Below, in pieces: positions 16,125 through 24,753 of a stretch of DNA of 64,000 nucleotides. A program made the translations under genes and the position numbers. The notes beneath the pieces were generated by a model. It did not search any database. It saw only the letters and a program-made list of their open reading frames with translations, and had not been told where the DNA came from. Position 1 is the stretch's first letter. Every line of letters starts with the position of its first letter. The stretch comes from Streptomyces sp. R44 (lineage in GTDB: Bacteria; Actinomycetota; Actinomycetes; Streptomycetales; Streptomycetaceae): assembly GCF_041053105.1 (NCBI RefSeq), contig NZ_CP163444.1, forward strand, positions 7,782,501 through 7,846,500, given 5' to 3'.

Positions 16125-19103
16125 CTACTTGAGGTACGGGCCGGGCGCCCCGATCCTGCCGGGGCCGTTCAGGACGTACACCCGAAGGTTGCCCTTGCCG
16201 GGGGCTGCGATCGGGAGGGTGCCGTCGGCGACCGTGCGGACGTCGCCGGTGACGGCGTCCGTGTACGTGCCGTTCGGGATGCCCGTGAACGTGGCGCCGC
16301 CCGAGACGGTGACGAGGGCGAAGCTGTCCGTGGAGCCGCTGGTGTAGCGGCGCTTGAACGCCATGCCCCCCGAGACTCCCTCGGTGGAGTACTGGCCCGT
16401 CTGGAGCGCGGGGATCGCCCGGCGGATCTGGTTGAGCCGCTGGACGTGCTTGACCAGCGGCTGTGCGAGGGTGGTCGCGACCTGGCCGCTCGCCGAGGAG
16501 ACCTGGGAGAAGTCGGAGGCCGTGACGGAGCCGGCGAGGTGCTCGCCGAAGTAGGCGCGGCCGGTGGTCGCGAGCGGGCAGGTGGGCCCGCAGTCGATCT
16601 TCCTGCCCTTCTGGAACTCGACCTCGGAACCGTAGTACAGCGTCGGGATGCCGCGGAAGGTCCACATCAGGGACATGTTCTCGGCCCAGGCGTCGGTGCC
16701 GCCGGCGTACCGCTCGCTCGACTTGTCGGGGCCGTAGTCATGGCTGTCGACGTAGACGACGTTGTAGGTGGCGTCGTTGTAACTGTCGTCGGAGTCCTTG
16801 CCGTTAGAGAAGGCGTTCTGCGCGTCACCGAAGTTCATGTGCATGCGCATGTCGATGACGTTCATGCCGGAGAACCGGCTGTGGTCGGGCGTGTGATAGC
16901 TGTTCCCGGCGAGCAAGGCATTGGTCGAGGTGGGCTGGTTGCCGGTGCCCTGCTGCTGCTCGTAGTCGTACATCTCCAGGGCGGCCCTGGCGTCGTCGGC
17001 GTCGTACTCCTTGCGCTCCTTCCAGGTGTAGAACTGCGCCGAGTGGTTCACCGAGCCGCGGTTCCACTTGTCGTTGACGAAGGCGGCGACCTCGCCGAAG
17101 ACGAAGAAGTTCTTCGCCGCCTCGGCGCCGTGGCGCTGGGTGACCCGCTCCTGGATGGCCGGCAGGAAGCGGCGGTTCCAGGTGGTGCGCGGGATGTGCA
17201 CGGCCGTGTCGACGCGGAATCCGTCGACGCCCATGTCGATGTACTTGTCGTACGCGCCGATCAGGTAGTTCTGCACGGTCGGATTCTCGGTGTTGAAGTC
17301 CGCCAGGTCCTCGTGCAGCCAGCAGGAACGGGCGTCCTCGCCCTCCCAGTTGCCGATCCAGCACTGGTGGTAGAGCTCCTTCGGGAACATGCCCGAAGTG
17401 GGGCTCGGCCACTGGCAGTTGTACACCGTGTACCCCTCGGCGCTCTTCCCGCCGGTCGGCTTCCCCCAGTTCACACAGGTGTTGCCGGCGGGCTCGGCCG
17501 TCGACCACAGGTCGCCGTTGTAGTACGACTTGCCGCTCTTCGCGTCGACGGTCAGGCCGTCGTACTCGAAGCCGGGCTGCTTCTCGTCGTAGTACCAGCT
17601 CCACTGGCTGTCCCGCACGCCGTACACGGTCGGGACGAAGAGGCCCTTGGCGCCCCAGCGGGAGGAGTGGTTGTAGACGACGTCCTGGTAGATCTTCATG
17701 CCCTTGGCGTGGGCGGCGTCGATCAGGTCCTGGTAGGAGGCGCCGGCGGACTCCAGGCGCGGGTCGACCCGGTAGAAGTCCCAGCCGTGGTAGCCGTGGT
17801 AGTCGTAGTCCGAGCGGTTGAGGACGACCGGGGTGACCCAGAGCGCCGAGAATCCGAGGCCCTTGACGTAGTCCAGCTTCTGGATGAGGCCCTTGAAGTC
17901 GCCGCGGAACATGGGGTCGTCGTTCGCCGCGTTGCCGGACTTGACGTGCTGGCTGCCTCCCCGGTTGTTCGACGGGTCGCCGTCGTTGAAGCGGGCGGTG
18001 AGGACGAAGTAGATCGGGTCCTTGCGCGGGTCGGTGCCGAGCGGCTTCCCGGTCGCGGGCGTGGCGGGCCTGTCGCCGGTGGTGGCGCTCGCGGCGGCCG
18101 AGTCGGCGGAGACGTTCCCGGCGGCGTCCACGGCCCTCACCGTGTACGTGTACGCGGTCCGTTCGGCGAGGCCCGTGTCGGAGTACACCGTGGAGCCGAC
18201 GTCGGTCACGACCGTGCCGCCGCTGCCTCCGGTCCGGGTGACCTGGTACTTCGTGACGCCCCGGTCGTCGGTGGAGGGGTCCCAGGTGAGCAGCACGGAG
18301 ACGCCGTCGGCGGTGGCGGTCAGCCGGGCCGGGGCGGTGGGGGCCCGGGTGTCGGGCGGGGTCGCGGCGCACGGGTCGGCGGCGTTCGCCGTCACCACCC
18401 GGTTCCGGACGGTGGAGACGCCGGTGCCGATCGTGTAGTCGGATCCGCCGTTGTTGTCCCAGGTGCCGTTGCCGTTGTTGAAGGCGGCCTTGAGGAAGGC
18501 GGCCGGCCCGAGGTCGATCTCCCGCTTCCACCAGCCGGCACAGGCGGCCTGCATGCCGACGCCCGGGACGGCGGTCCAGGCGCCGCCCGCGGGCTGGTAG
18601 TGGATGTTGGCGGTGGACCAGCCGAGCGCCTCGGTGGAGTAGTAGACCGTCGCCTTCGCGGCCGGGGTGGGCGTGGTGTTCCCGCACGGGTCGGAGTGGG
18701 CGACGACGCCGTCCTTGACGGTGATGTTCCCCGTCCCCAGGGCGTAGTTGCGGCCGCCGTTGTTGTCCCAGGTGCCGCTGCCGTTGTTGAAGGTGGCCTG
18801 GAGGCCGGCGGCCGCGCCGAGGCTGACGGTCTTCTTCACCCAGTCCGTGCAGGCGGGCTCCATGGCGACGCCGGGGACCGTGGTCCACGCGCCGCCGTCG
18901 GGGGCGTAATGCAGGTGGTACGCGGACCAGTTCTTCGTCTTCGTCCAGTAGAAGACCGTCGCGGTGTTCTCGGCGGCCGCCGCGACCGGGGCGGTCCGGG
19001 GTGACGGGTCGTCGGGTGGCGCGGCGAGCGGGCCGAGGAGGCCGGCGGCCACGGCCAGGACGGCCACCGGGCGTCCGGGCAGGCGTAGGGGGGTGCGGCT
19101 CAT
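16125..19103 (-). CDS. Secreted modular alpha-amylase (CBM25-CBM25-FN3-GH13)
   Basis: 992 residues. Signal peptide (LPGRPVAVLAVAAGLLGPLA); two CBM25-type starch-binding modules at ~48-140 and ~150-245 (ATVFYWTKTKNWSAYHLHY; ATVYYSTEALGWSTANIHYQ; both with FNNG.GTWDNNGG); fibronectin III at ~255-345 (PARLTATADGVSVLLTWDPS); GH13 barrel at ~360-860. Catalytic residues sit in GFRVDTAVH (nucleophile Asp), FVFGEVAAF (acid/base Glu) and VYVDSHD (transition-state Asp). It hydrolyses alpha-1,4-glucans outside the cell. The start is at 19103. A GAAAGTTTC palindrome about 77 bases upstream suggests LacI-type sugar control. It is monocistronic, with its terminator at 16075-16115. Confidence 0.95.
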   Translation of the reverse strand: MSRTPLRLPGRPVAVLAVAAGLLGPLAAPPDDPSPRTAPVAAAAENTATVFYWTKTKNWSAYHLHYAPDGGAWTTVPGVAMEPACTDWVKKTVSLGAAAGLQATFNNGSGTWDNNGGRNYALGTGNITVKDGVVAHSDPCGNTTPTPAAKATVYYSTEALGWSTANIHYQPAGGAWTAVPGVGMQAACAGWWKREIDLGPAAFLKAAFNNGNGTWDNNGGSDYTIGTGVSTVRNRVVTANAADPCAATPPDTRAPTAPARLTATADGVSVLLTWDPSTDDRGVTKYQVTRTGGSGGTVVTDVGSTVYSDTGLAERTAYTYTVRAVDAAGNVSADSAAASATTGDRPATPATGKPLGTDPRKDPIYFVLTARFNDGDPSNNRGGSQHVKSGNAANDDPMFRGDFKGLIQKLDYVKGLGFSALWVTPVVLNRSDYDYHGYHGWDFYRVDPRLESAGASYQDLIDAAHAKGMKIYQDVVYNHSSRWGAKGLFVPTVYGVRDSQWSWYYDEKQPGFEYDGLTVDAKSGKSYYNGDLWSTAEPAGNTCVNWGKPTGGKSAEGYTVYNCQWPSPTSGMFPKELYHQCWIGNWEGEDARSCWLHEDLADFNTENPTVQNYLIGAYDKYIDMGVDGFRVDTAVHIPRTTWNRRFLPAIQERVTQRHGAEAAKNFFVFGEVAAFVNDKWNRGSVNHSAQFYTWKERKEYDADDARAALEMYDYEQQQGTGNQPTSTNALLAGNSYHTPDHSRFSGMNVIDMRMHMNFGDAQNAFSNGKDSDDSYNDATYNVVYVDSHDYGPDKSSERYAGGTDAWAENMSLMWTFRGIPTLYYGSEVEFQKGRKIDCGPTCPLATTGRAYFGEHLAGSVTASDFSQVSSASGQVATTLAQPLVKHVQRLNQIRRAIPALQTGQYSTEGVSGGMAFKRRYTSGSTDSFALVTVSGGATFTGIPNGTYTDAVTGDVRTVADGTLPIAAPGKGNLRVYVLNGPGRIGAPGPYLK

Positions 19104-19167
19104 CTGATGCTCCAGGCGGACGCGCGTTCCGTACGGGCCGGTTGGGGCAGGGGGATCGGCATCGTTG

Positions 19168-19196
19168 GAAACGCATTCGGAAAGTTTCTGAAACGC
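19168..19196 (-). promoter_or_regulatory. Probable LacI-type operator of the amylase gene
   Basis: GAAACGC occurs twice (19168-19174 and 19190-19196), flanking the palindrome GAAAGTTTC at 19180-19188. Palindromic GAAA/TTTC boxes are typical targets of LacI-family regulators of polysaccharide-degrading genes in Streptomyces. Confidence 0.5.
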
Positions 19197-19315
19197 TTTG
19201 CGTCGGGCGGAAGTTACCGTCGCCGGGACCTGGAGGTAAAGACTTCTGACGGAACGGGTGTACGACGTCTACGCTCGGGCGGTCCGTACGCGCGACCGAT
19301 GCCGAGAGGATCTCG

Positions 19316-19684
19316 ATGAAGCTGCCCGCACCCCTGCACGTCGTCAACGAGGGGCTGGCGTTCCTGCTCGAACTCGCCGCCCTGGCCGTGCTCGCCTGGT
19401 GGGGGTGGGAGAGCGCGGAGAACGTGGCGCTCCGGCTGCTCCTCGCGATCGCCGCGCCGGCCCTCGCGGCCGTCGTCTGGGGCCTGTTCGCCGCTCCCAG
19501 GGCGCGGTTCCGGGTGCCGCTCGCGGGTGTTCTGCTGGTGAAGGCCCTGGTGTTCGGCGCGGCGGCGCTCGCGCTCCTCGGTGTCGGCCGGCCGGTGTGG
19601 GCCGTCGCCTTCGCCGCCGTGGCGCTGGTCAACACGGCCCTGGCGACGGCGGACCGGCAGGCCGCGATGCATCGCGGCGCCTGA
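19316..19684 (+). CDS. yrdB: YrdB family membrane protein (DUF2568)
   Basis: 122 residues with four predicted membrane helices: GLAFLLELAALAVLAWWGW, LRLLLAIAAPALAAVVWGLF, VPLAGVLLVKALVFGAAALA and VWAVAFAAVALVNTALA. Size and motif order match DUF2568/YrdB, an inner-membrane family of unknown function. AGAGGA lies six to seven bases before ATG 19316. It is divergent from the amylase gene and convergent with the lectin gene, with a terminator at 19699-19734. Confidence 0.8.
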   Translation: MKLPAPLHVVNEGLAFLLELAALAVLAWWGWESAENVALRLLLAIAAPALAAVVWGLFAAPRARFRVPLAGVLLVKALVFGAAALALLGVGRPVWAVAFAAVALVNTALATADRQAAMHRGA

Positions 19685-19698
19685 GGGGGAGACCTCGA

Positions 19699-19734
19699 CA
19701 GGCGCTCGGCCGGGAAGGTCCGGCCGAGCGCCTG
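19699..19734. terminator. Bidirectional terminator
   Basis: A 14-base perfect stem (CAGGCGCTCGGCCG / CGGCCGAGCGCCTG) with an 8-base loop lies between the convergent yrdB and lectin genes. Confidence 0.8.
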
Positions 19735-19786
19735 CGCGGACTGCTCGCGGCCCGATCGACCGGCCGCGTGGTGCCCCCTCCCGTCG

Positions 19787-21337
19787 TCAGTCGACGTGCC
19801 AGTCGTAGAGGACCTCGTAGACCCCTCCGAACTGCTCGACCCTCTGCGTGAGTTGGCGCTCCACCGATGCGTGTCGCGCGAACTGCTCCGGGCCGTCGAC
19901 ATTGAGCGTGATCGGGATCGGCGTGAAGGACTCGTCCGCCAGTCCGGACCTGATCTTCTCGTTCACCGCGTCGAGGACGGCGCCGGCGAGTGCGCCGATC
20001 GCGCCGGCGACGGCGGGCCCGGCGATGACCGCCCCGGTCGTGGTCGCGGCCTTCACGACGGCCTCCTTGATCTGCGTGCCGAAGGCGCCGTAGAGCGTGT
20101 CGAACCCGTTGCTCAGGTCGCCGTCGTCGTGCTCGATCACCAGCAGGGTGGTCGTGTACGACCGGGGCCACAGACCGGGCCGGTCGATGTCGAACTCCAT
20201 GAGCACGTGCGGACGGTCGCGCCAGGGGTCGCGCACGTCGTCGCTCGACACGTCACCGATCTCGCTGCCCCTCAGGACGTCGGCGCCGTACGTGCCGTCC
20301 GGCCGCGCGACGACCGATGCCGAGTCCATGCCCAGCGCGGAGACGTACACCTCGTCGTCACCGCCCTGCAGGAGGTCGTCCGTCGACTCCTTCTCGATGA
20401 AGTACCGCAGCCGGAACTGCAGGGTGCGGTGGTGCCAGTACGTCGACCACACGTGGTGGTCGGCCCCCAGGACGAAGAGGTCGATGTGGTTGCCCCGGCG
20501 GGACACGGCCGTCACGCGCTGCCGCTTGTCGAAGACCGCCCGTCCGGGCACCGCGAACCAGTCGGCGGCCCAGCCCGTCTCGGCGCTCCAGCAGGTCGTC
20601 CAGACGTGGCTGTCGTTCCCCACGACGTACAGGTCCAGCTGCCCGGGGACCCGGGAGGCCGTCGTGAGGGGGCGGCCCTTCTCGAAGACGGCCCTTCCCG
20701 GTACGGGGGACCAGTCCGCGCTCCAGCCGCCGTCGGCGTTCCAGAAGGCCGTCCAGACGCGGTTGTCGTCGCCGACGAGGAACAGGTCGAGATGGTCCGC
20801 GTCCCGGGCCACGGCTGCGACCGGCTGCCGGTCGAAGACGGCTGTTCCCGGGATGGGCATCCAGTCGGGGTGCCATCCGGCCTGTGCGCTCCAGAACTGT
20901 GACCAGACACGGTTGTCGTCGCCGACGACGAACAGGTCGAGGTGGTCTGCGTCCCGGGCCACGGCCGCCACCGGCTGCCGGTCGAAGACGGCTGTTCCCG
21001 GGATGGGCATCCAGTCGGGGTGCCATCCGGCCTGTGCGCTCCAGAACTGTGACCAGACACGGTTGTCGTCGCCGACGACGAACAGGTCCAGATGGTCCGC
21101 GTCCCGGGCCACCGCCGCCACCGGCTGCTCGCCGAACACGGCCGCCCCCGGCACGGCGAACCAGTCCGGGTGCCACGCGGCCCGCGCACTCCAGAACTGC
21201 GTCCACACGTGATGGTCGTCGCCCACCACGAACAGGTCGACGTTCTCCTCGGAACGAGACACCGACGTGATCTGCCTGCCCGTGTCGAACACGGCCGCAC
21301 CCGGCACCGTGAACCACTCGGCGTTCCACGTACCCAT
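19787..21337 (-). CDS. PLL-type beta-propeller lectin with unknown C-terminal domain
   Basis: 516 residues. Residues 1-~310 are six ~50-residue blades, each DWF.VPG.AVF...PVAAVAR..DHLDLFVVGDD..VW..FWSA..GWHP, the signature of PLL/fucose-binding-type propeller lectins (a ring of sugar sites). Residues ~310-516 form an unassigned domain starting LQFRLRYFIEKESTDD and containing a Gly/Ala-rich hydrophobic helix (VIAGPAVAGAIGALAGAVLD) followed by beta strands. There is no signal peptide. The start at 21337 has GGAG nine bases upstream. Blades 3 and 4 are nearly identical in DNA. The LuxR gene lies 134 bases upstream on the same strand. Confidence 0.8.
   Translation of the reverse strand: MGTWNAEWFTVPGAAVFDTGRQITSVSRSEENVDLFVVGDDHHVWTQFWSARAAWHPDWFAVPGAAVFGEQPVAAVARDADHLDLFVVGDDNRVWSQFWSAQAGWHPDWMPIPGTAVFDRQPVAAVARDADHLDLFVVGDDNRVWSQFWSAQAGWHPDWMPIPGTAVFDRQPVAAVARDADHLDLFLVGDDNRVWTAFWNADGGWSADWSPVPGRAVFEKGRPLTTASRVPGQLDLYVVGNDSHVWTTCWSAETGWAADWFAVPGRAVFDKRQRVTAVSRRGNHIDLFVLGADHHVWSTYWHHRTLQFRLRYFIEKESTDDLLQGGDDEVYVSALGMDSASVVARPDGTYGADVLRGSEIGDVSSDDVRDPWRDRPHVLMEFDIDRPGLWPRSYTTTLLVIEHDDGDLSNGFDTLYGAFGTQIKEAVVKAATTTGAVIAGPAVAGAIGALAGAVLDAVNEKIRSGLADESFTPIPITLNVDGPEQFARHASVERQLTQRVEQFGGVYEVLYDWHVD
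20821..21120 (-). repeat. 150-base tandem duplication inside the lectin gene
   Basis: 20821-20970 and 20971-21120 are head-to-tail copies. The first 118 bases are identical, and only a few changes follow. Each unit encodes one 50-residue propeller blade, so this is a recent blade duplication or gene conversion. Confidence 0.9.
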
Positions 21338-21471
21338 ACGATCACTCCTCTCCGGCGCGAACGGGCCCACAGGGGGCTCGTTCGGACTCGATCTCCAGCC
21401 TCCGCCGGGGCCGGGCCGTAGAGGATCCCTACATCTGGGGATGGACAGGCGCGGCCGGAGAGTCGCCGTCG

Positions 21472-22536
21472 TCAGCGGTACAGCGCGGCGACGAGTTCGT
21501 CGCGGCCTTCCGCGCCCGTCTTGCGGAACACCGCCTTGAGGTGGTCGTTGACCGTGTACGGGGACACCCCGAGGCGCCGGGCGATCCGCTTCACGGGCGA
21601 CCCGTCCCGGAGCTCGCCGACGATCTCGCGTTCCCGGGGCGTGAGCCCGTACCAGGCACAGAACGACGGCGTGACCAGGTCGCCGGTCGCCCCTTGCAGG
21701 ATGACCGCGACATCGCCGGCACCGTCCTCGCCGAGGGGCTCGGCCTGGGCGGTGAACCATCTGCCGCAGCGCGCCGGCGGCATGCAGACCAGCGGGCCCG
21801 GGGCGCCGCCCCGGGCGCGGGCGGCGAGCGACAGCGCGCGGAAGAAGGCGTCGGACACCCCCGCGGGGACGGCGGGCGCGCTCTGCGCCATCACGTGCGC
21901 GACCCAGGCCTTGGCCTGCGGGCTGACCGCCTTGACCTGGTGGTCGGCGCCCACGATGGCCACACCGGCGGGCAGGGCCGGAGCATCCGCGGCGGGACTC
22001 AGCGGGCCGGACGTCCCGTAGCGCCGGAGGGCGGCGACCAGGGCCGGCGCGAGCCGCATGGCCCGACGGGCCTCGTCCTCGCCGAACCGGCGCCCGCCCG
22101 AGCCGCGGAGCAGCCGTAGCTCACCCCAGACCCCGCGCGGGTCGGCGAGCCTCAGCCACAGCTCCGAGTCCGCCCCGTGGGCGGCGAGGATACGGTCCGC
22201 CTCCCGGTCGTGCGACCGCCCGCCCACGACGGCGACGGAGCTGTTCGTCCGATCGGTGCCGACCGGCCCGCGCGCGCCCGCCCCCGTGATGCGGTGGGTG
22301 AGGAGGGCAAGGGCCAGCGCGGGCTCGTATCCGTGCCAGAAGCTGAACCAGCAGAGCTCGGTGCCGAGCACGGGATCGGTGCCGCGCAGGCAGAGCGCGT
22401 CGTGGGCCACGAGGGGGGCGAGAAGCCGGGAGACGGCCGCGGCGGCATCCTCGCCGCCGGCACTCAGGCTCACCGCCGCGTACACGTCCCGCGCCAGCCG
22501 CTCGTCGTCGAAGAACGTCAGGCCCACAGGGGCCAT
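21472..22536 (-). CDS. LuxR-family transcriptional regulator with PAS/GAF-like sensor
   Basis: 354 residues. The C-terminal LuxR HTH is at ~290-350: GLTPREREIVGELRDGSPVK then RLGVSPYTVNDHLKAVFRKT. The N-terminal ~280 residues look like a GAF/PAS-type sensor (VAHDALCLRGTDPVLGTELC; PAGVAIVGADHQVKAVSPQA), with no phospho-acceptor receiver domain. It would bind DNA in response to a small ligand. The start is at 22536. It precedes the lectin gene on the same strand by 134 bases and may control it. Confidence 0.88.
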   Translation of the reverse strand: MAPVGLTFFDDERLARDVYAAVSLSAGGEDAAAAVSRLLAPLVAHDALCLRGTDPVLGTELCWFSFWHGYEPALALALLTHRITGAGARGPVGTDRTNSSVAVVGGRSHDREADRILAAHGADSELWLRLADPRGVWGELRLLRGSGGRRFGEDEARRAMRLAPALVAALRRYGTSGPLSPAADAPALPAGVAIVGADHQVKAVSPQAKAWVAHVMAQSAPAVPAGVSDAFFRALSLAARARGGAPGPLVCMPPARCGRWFTAQAEPLGEDGAGDVAVILQGATGDLVTPSFCAWYGLTPREREIVGELRDGSPVKRIARRLGVSPYTVNDHLKAVFRKTGAEGRDELVAALYR

Positions 22537-22600
22537 TGTGTCAGCGGCGCCACGGCCGCGCCCGCCGCTCGACCCGCCCCCGCCCGCCCGACCGTCCGGG

Positions 22601-23056
22601 TCACGGCCGGGGCCAGGGGCGGCCTTCGAGCCGCTCGATGTCCCGGTTGAAGCGTTCGAGGTAGGCGGCGAAGCGGGTCACGTCCTCCGGTGACCAGTCC
22701 TCCATCACCCGCTCCAGACCCTCGACGTTCGAGGACCGGTCGGCCTCCAGGCGGCGCTCGCCCTCCTCGGTGATGCGGAACTTGCGGGCGATGCCGCCGT
22801 CCGGATCCGGGATGCGCTCCACGACCCCGGCGCGCAGCATCGCGGCGGTCTGCCGGTTGAGGGTGGAGGCGTCGAGGCCGAAGGCCTCGCTGAGCTGCCC
22901 GATGGACATCGGCCCGTGCATGCGGATGCGGGTGAGGAGCACGTACGCGCTGCGGTCGAGCTGGCCGCCGGCCGCCCGGGAGCGGGGCCCGTACAGGAGG
23001 GCGTGCCGTCCGATGAGCATGCTCTCGAACTCGACCAGATGGGTGGGCTTGTCCAT
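22601..23056 (-). CDS. MarR-family transcriptional regulator
   Basis: 151 residues with the MarR winged helix: SAYVLLTRIRMHGPMSIGQL, SEAFGLDASTLNRQTAAMLR (recognition helix), then the wing ERIPDPDGGIARKFRITEEG. The start at 23056 has GGAG eleven bases upstream. It is divergent from an MFS exporter (23173) across a 116-base gap full of overlapping palindromes. The usual logic is that the regulator represses both genes until a drug-like ligand releases it. Confidence 0.92.
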   Translation of the reverse strand: MDKPTHLVEFESMLIGRHALLYGPRSRAAGGQLDRSAYVLLTRIRMHGPMSIGQLSEAFGLDASTLNRQTAAMLRAGVVERIPDPDGGIARKFRITEEGERRLEADRSSNVEGLERVMEDWSPEDVTRFAAYLERFNRDIERLEGRPWPRP

Positions 23057-23086
23057 GAGGGCATTCTCTCCTGTCGCGACGACCTG

Positions 23087-23137
23087 TGCAGCATGCATAT
23101 CTTGTGCATCCTGCAATTGATGTGCATGATGCACAAG
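23087..23137. promoter_or_regulatory. Overlapping MarR operators in the divergent promoter
   Basis: Palindrome one is TGCAGCATGCA (23087-23097), 7-base spacer, TGCATCCTGCA (23105-23115), with one mismatch. Palindrome two is CTTGTGCATC (23101-23110) and GATGCACAAG (23128-23137), a perfect inverted repeat. TGCAT half-sites are repeated throughout. The position between the MarR and MFS genes makes MarR the likely binder. Confidence 0.7.
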
Positions 23138-23172
23138 CATCGAACCATCGAAGAAGTACCGAGGGAGAACCC

Positions 23173-24642
23173 GTGGACGGCTCCAAGCCCGACGCCCGCC
23201 CCGGAGGCGTCGTCGGCGTCCTCGCCATGGCCGGCATCGTGGCCGCACTCATGCAGACCCTGGTGGTGCCGCTCATCGGCGACCTCCCCAAGCTGCTCGG
23301 CACCAGCGCATCCGACGCCTCCTGGGTGATCACCGCCACCCTCCTCGCCGGAGCCGTCGCCACCCCCGTCGCCGGCCGGCTCGGCGACACCCTCGGCAAG
23401 CGGCGCGTCCTGCTCGCCTCCGTGATCCCGCTCGTCGCCGGCTCGATCGTCTGCGCCCTCGCGTCCTCCGTCGTCCCGATGATCGTCGGACGCGGACTGC
23501 AGGGCCTCGGCATGGGCGTCGTACCGCTCGGCATCAGCCTGCTCCGCGATGTCTCCCCGCCCGAGAAGCTCGGCGGCTCCATCGCCCTGATGAGCGCCTC
23601 CATGGGCGTCGGCGGCGCCCTCGGCCTGCCCTTCTCCGCCGCCGTCGCCGAGAACGCCAGCTGGCGCGTGCTCTTCTGGGTCGCCGCCGGCCTCAGCCTC
23701 CTCGTCGGCCTCCTGATCTGGCGCGTCGTCCCCGCCGGCCGCCGCGCGGCCGCCCCCGGCCGCTTCGACGTCCCGGGCGCCCTCGGCCTCGGCGTGGGGC
23801 TCGTCGCCCTGCTGCTCGCCGTGTCCAAGGGCGCGACCTGGGGCTGGGGCAGCGCCACCACCCTCGGCCTGTTCGCCGTCGCGGCCGTCGTCCTGCTCGC
23901 CTGGGGCGCCTGGGAGCTGCGCATCGCCGAACCGCTCGTCGACCTGCGGGTCACCGCCCGCCCGGTCGTCCTGATGACGAACGCGGCCTCGATCCTGGTC
24001 GGCTTCGCCATGTACGCGCAGTCGCTGGTCGTTCCCCAGCTGTTCCAGCTGCCCGAGGCGACCGGGTACGGACTCGGCCAGTCGATGATGGCCATGGGCC
24101 TCTGGATGGCCCCGGCCGGTCTGATGATGATGATCCTGGCGCCCCTCGGCGCCAAGCTGTCGGCCGCCCGCGGCCCCAAGGTCACGCTCTCCGTCGGCGC
24201 GCTCGTCATCTCCGCCGGTTACGGCTCCTCCCTCGCCCTGATGGGCTCCACCTGGGGCCTGCTCACCGTGACCCTCATCTGCAACACGGGCGTCGGACTC
24301 GCGTACGGGGCCATGCCGGCGCTCATCATGGGCGCGGTGCCGCAGGAGGAGACCGCCTCGGCCAACAGCTTCAACACCCTGATGCGCTCCATCGGCACCT
24401 CCGTCTCCGCTGCCGTCATCGGTGTCGTCCTCGCCCAGATGACCACCGCCCTCGGCGGGCACGTGCTGCCCTCCGAGGGCGGCTTCCGCACGGCGATGCT
24501 CATCGGCTGCGGTGTCGGCCTCGTGGCCGCGGTCGTCGCCGCGCTGATCCCCGCGAAGGCCGCGGCACCGGCTCCCGCCGACGCCCGGGCGGCCGAGCCC
24601 GGGGCGGGCCCGCGCGCGGCCTCGGAGGCCACCACCGCCTGA
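23173..24642 (+). CDS. MFS drug exporter (DHA2 / EmrB-QacA type)
   Basis: 489 residues with about 14 membrane helices. Motif A is GRLGDTLGKRRVLLASV between helices 2 and 3, and motif C-like GGALGLPFSAAVAENASWR lies in helix 5. These mark a proton-coupled multidrug exporter in the cytoplasmic membrane. GTG 23173 is chosen because GAGGGAG lies six bases upstream and the first helix follows within ~15 residues. The Ala/Pro-rich tail (~30 residues) is cytoplasmic. It is controlled from the operator cluster shared with the MarR gene. Confidence 0.92.
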   Translation: MDGSKPDARPGGVVGVLAMAGIVAALMQTLVVPLIGDLPKLLGTSASDASWVITATLLAGAVATPVAGRLGDTLGKRRVLLASVIPLVAGSIVCALASSVVPMIVGRGLQGLGMGVVPLGISLLRDVSPPEKLGGSIALMSASMGVGGALGLPFSAAVAENASWRVLFWVAAGLSLLVGLLIWRVVPAGRRAAAPGRFDVPGALGLGVGLVALLLAVSKGATWGWGSATTLGLFAVAAVVLLAWGAWELRIAEPLVDLRVTARPVVLMTNAASILVGFAMYAQSLVVPQLFQLPEATGYGLGQSMMAMGLWMAPAGLMMMILAPLGAKLSAARGPKVTLSVGALVISAGYGSSLALMGSTWGLLTVTLICNTGVGLAYGAMPALIMGAVPQEETASANSFNTLMRSIGTSVSAAVIGVVLAQMTTALGGHVLPSEGGFRTAMLIGCGVGLVAAVVAALIPAKAAAPAPADARAAEPGAGPRAASEATTA

Positions 24643-24753
24643 CGGCGACGACGACCGGGGGGCGCCGGCCGCAGGGGTACGTGGGGACGGCCCCGCGGCC
24701 GTCGCCACCCCGTCCAGCCCCCGTCCTGCGGGCCCGCCGGTCCCGGCCGGTCC

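Noticed and set aside
20821..21120. Repeated units considered as a CRISPR array
   Set aside because: Units are 150 bases, in frame, and encode propeller blades with no spacers.
22705..24708. A 667-residue minus-strand open frame opposite the MFS gene
   Set aside because: Asp/Gly/His-rich shadow of the exporter; only its tail in another frame overlaps the true MarR gene.
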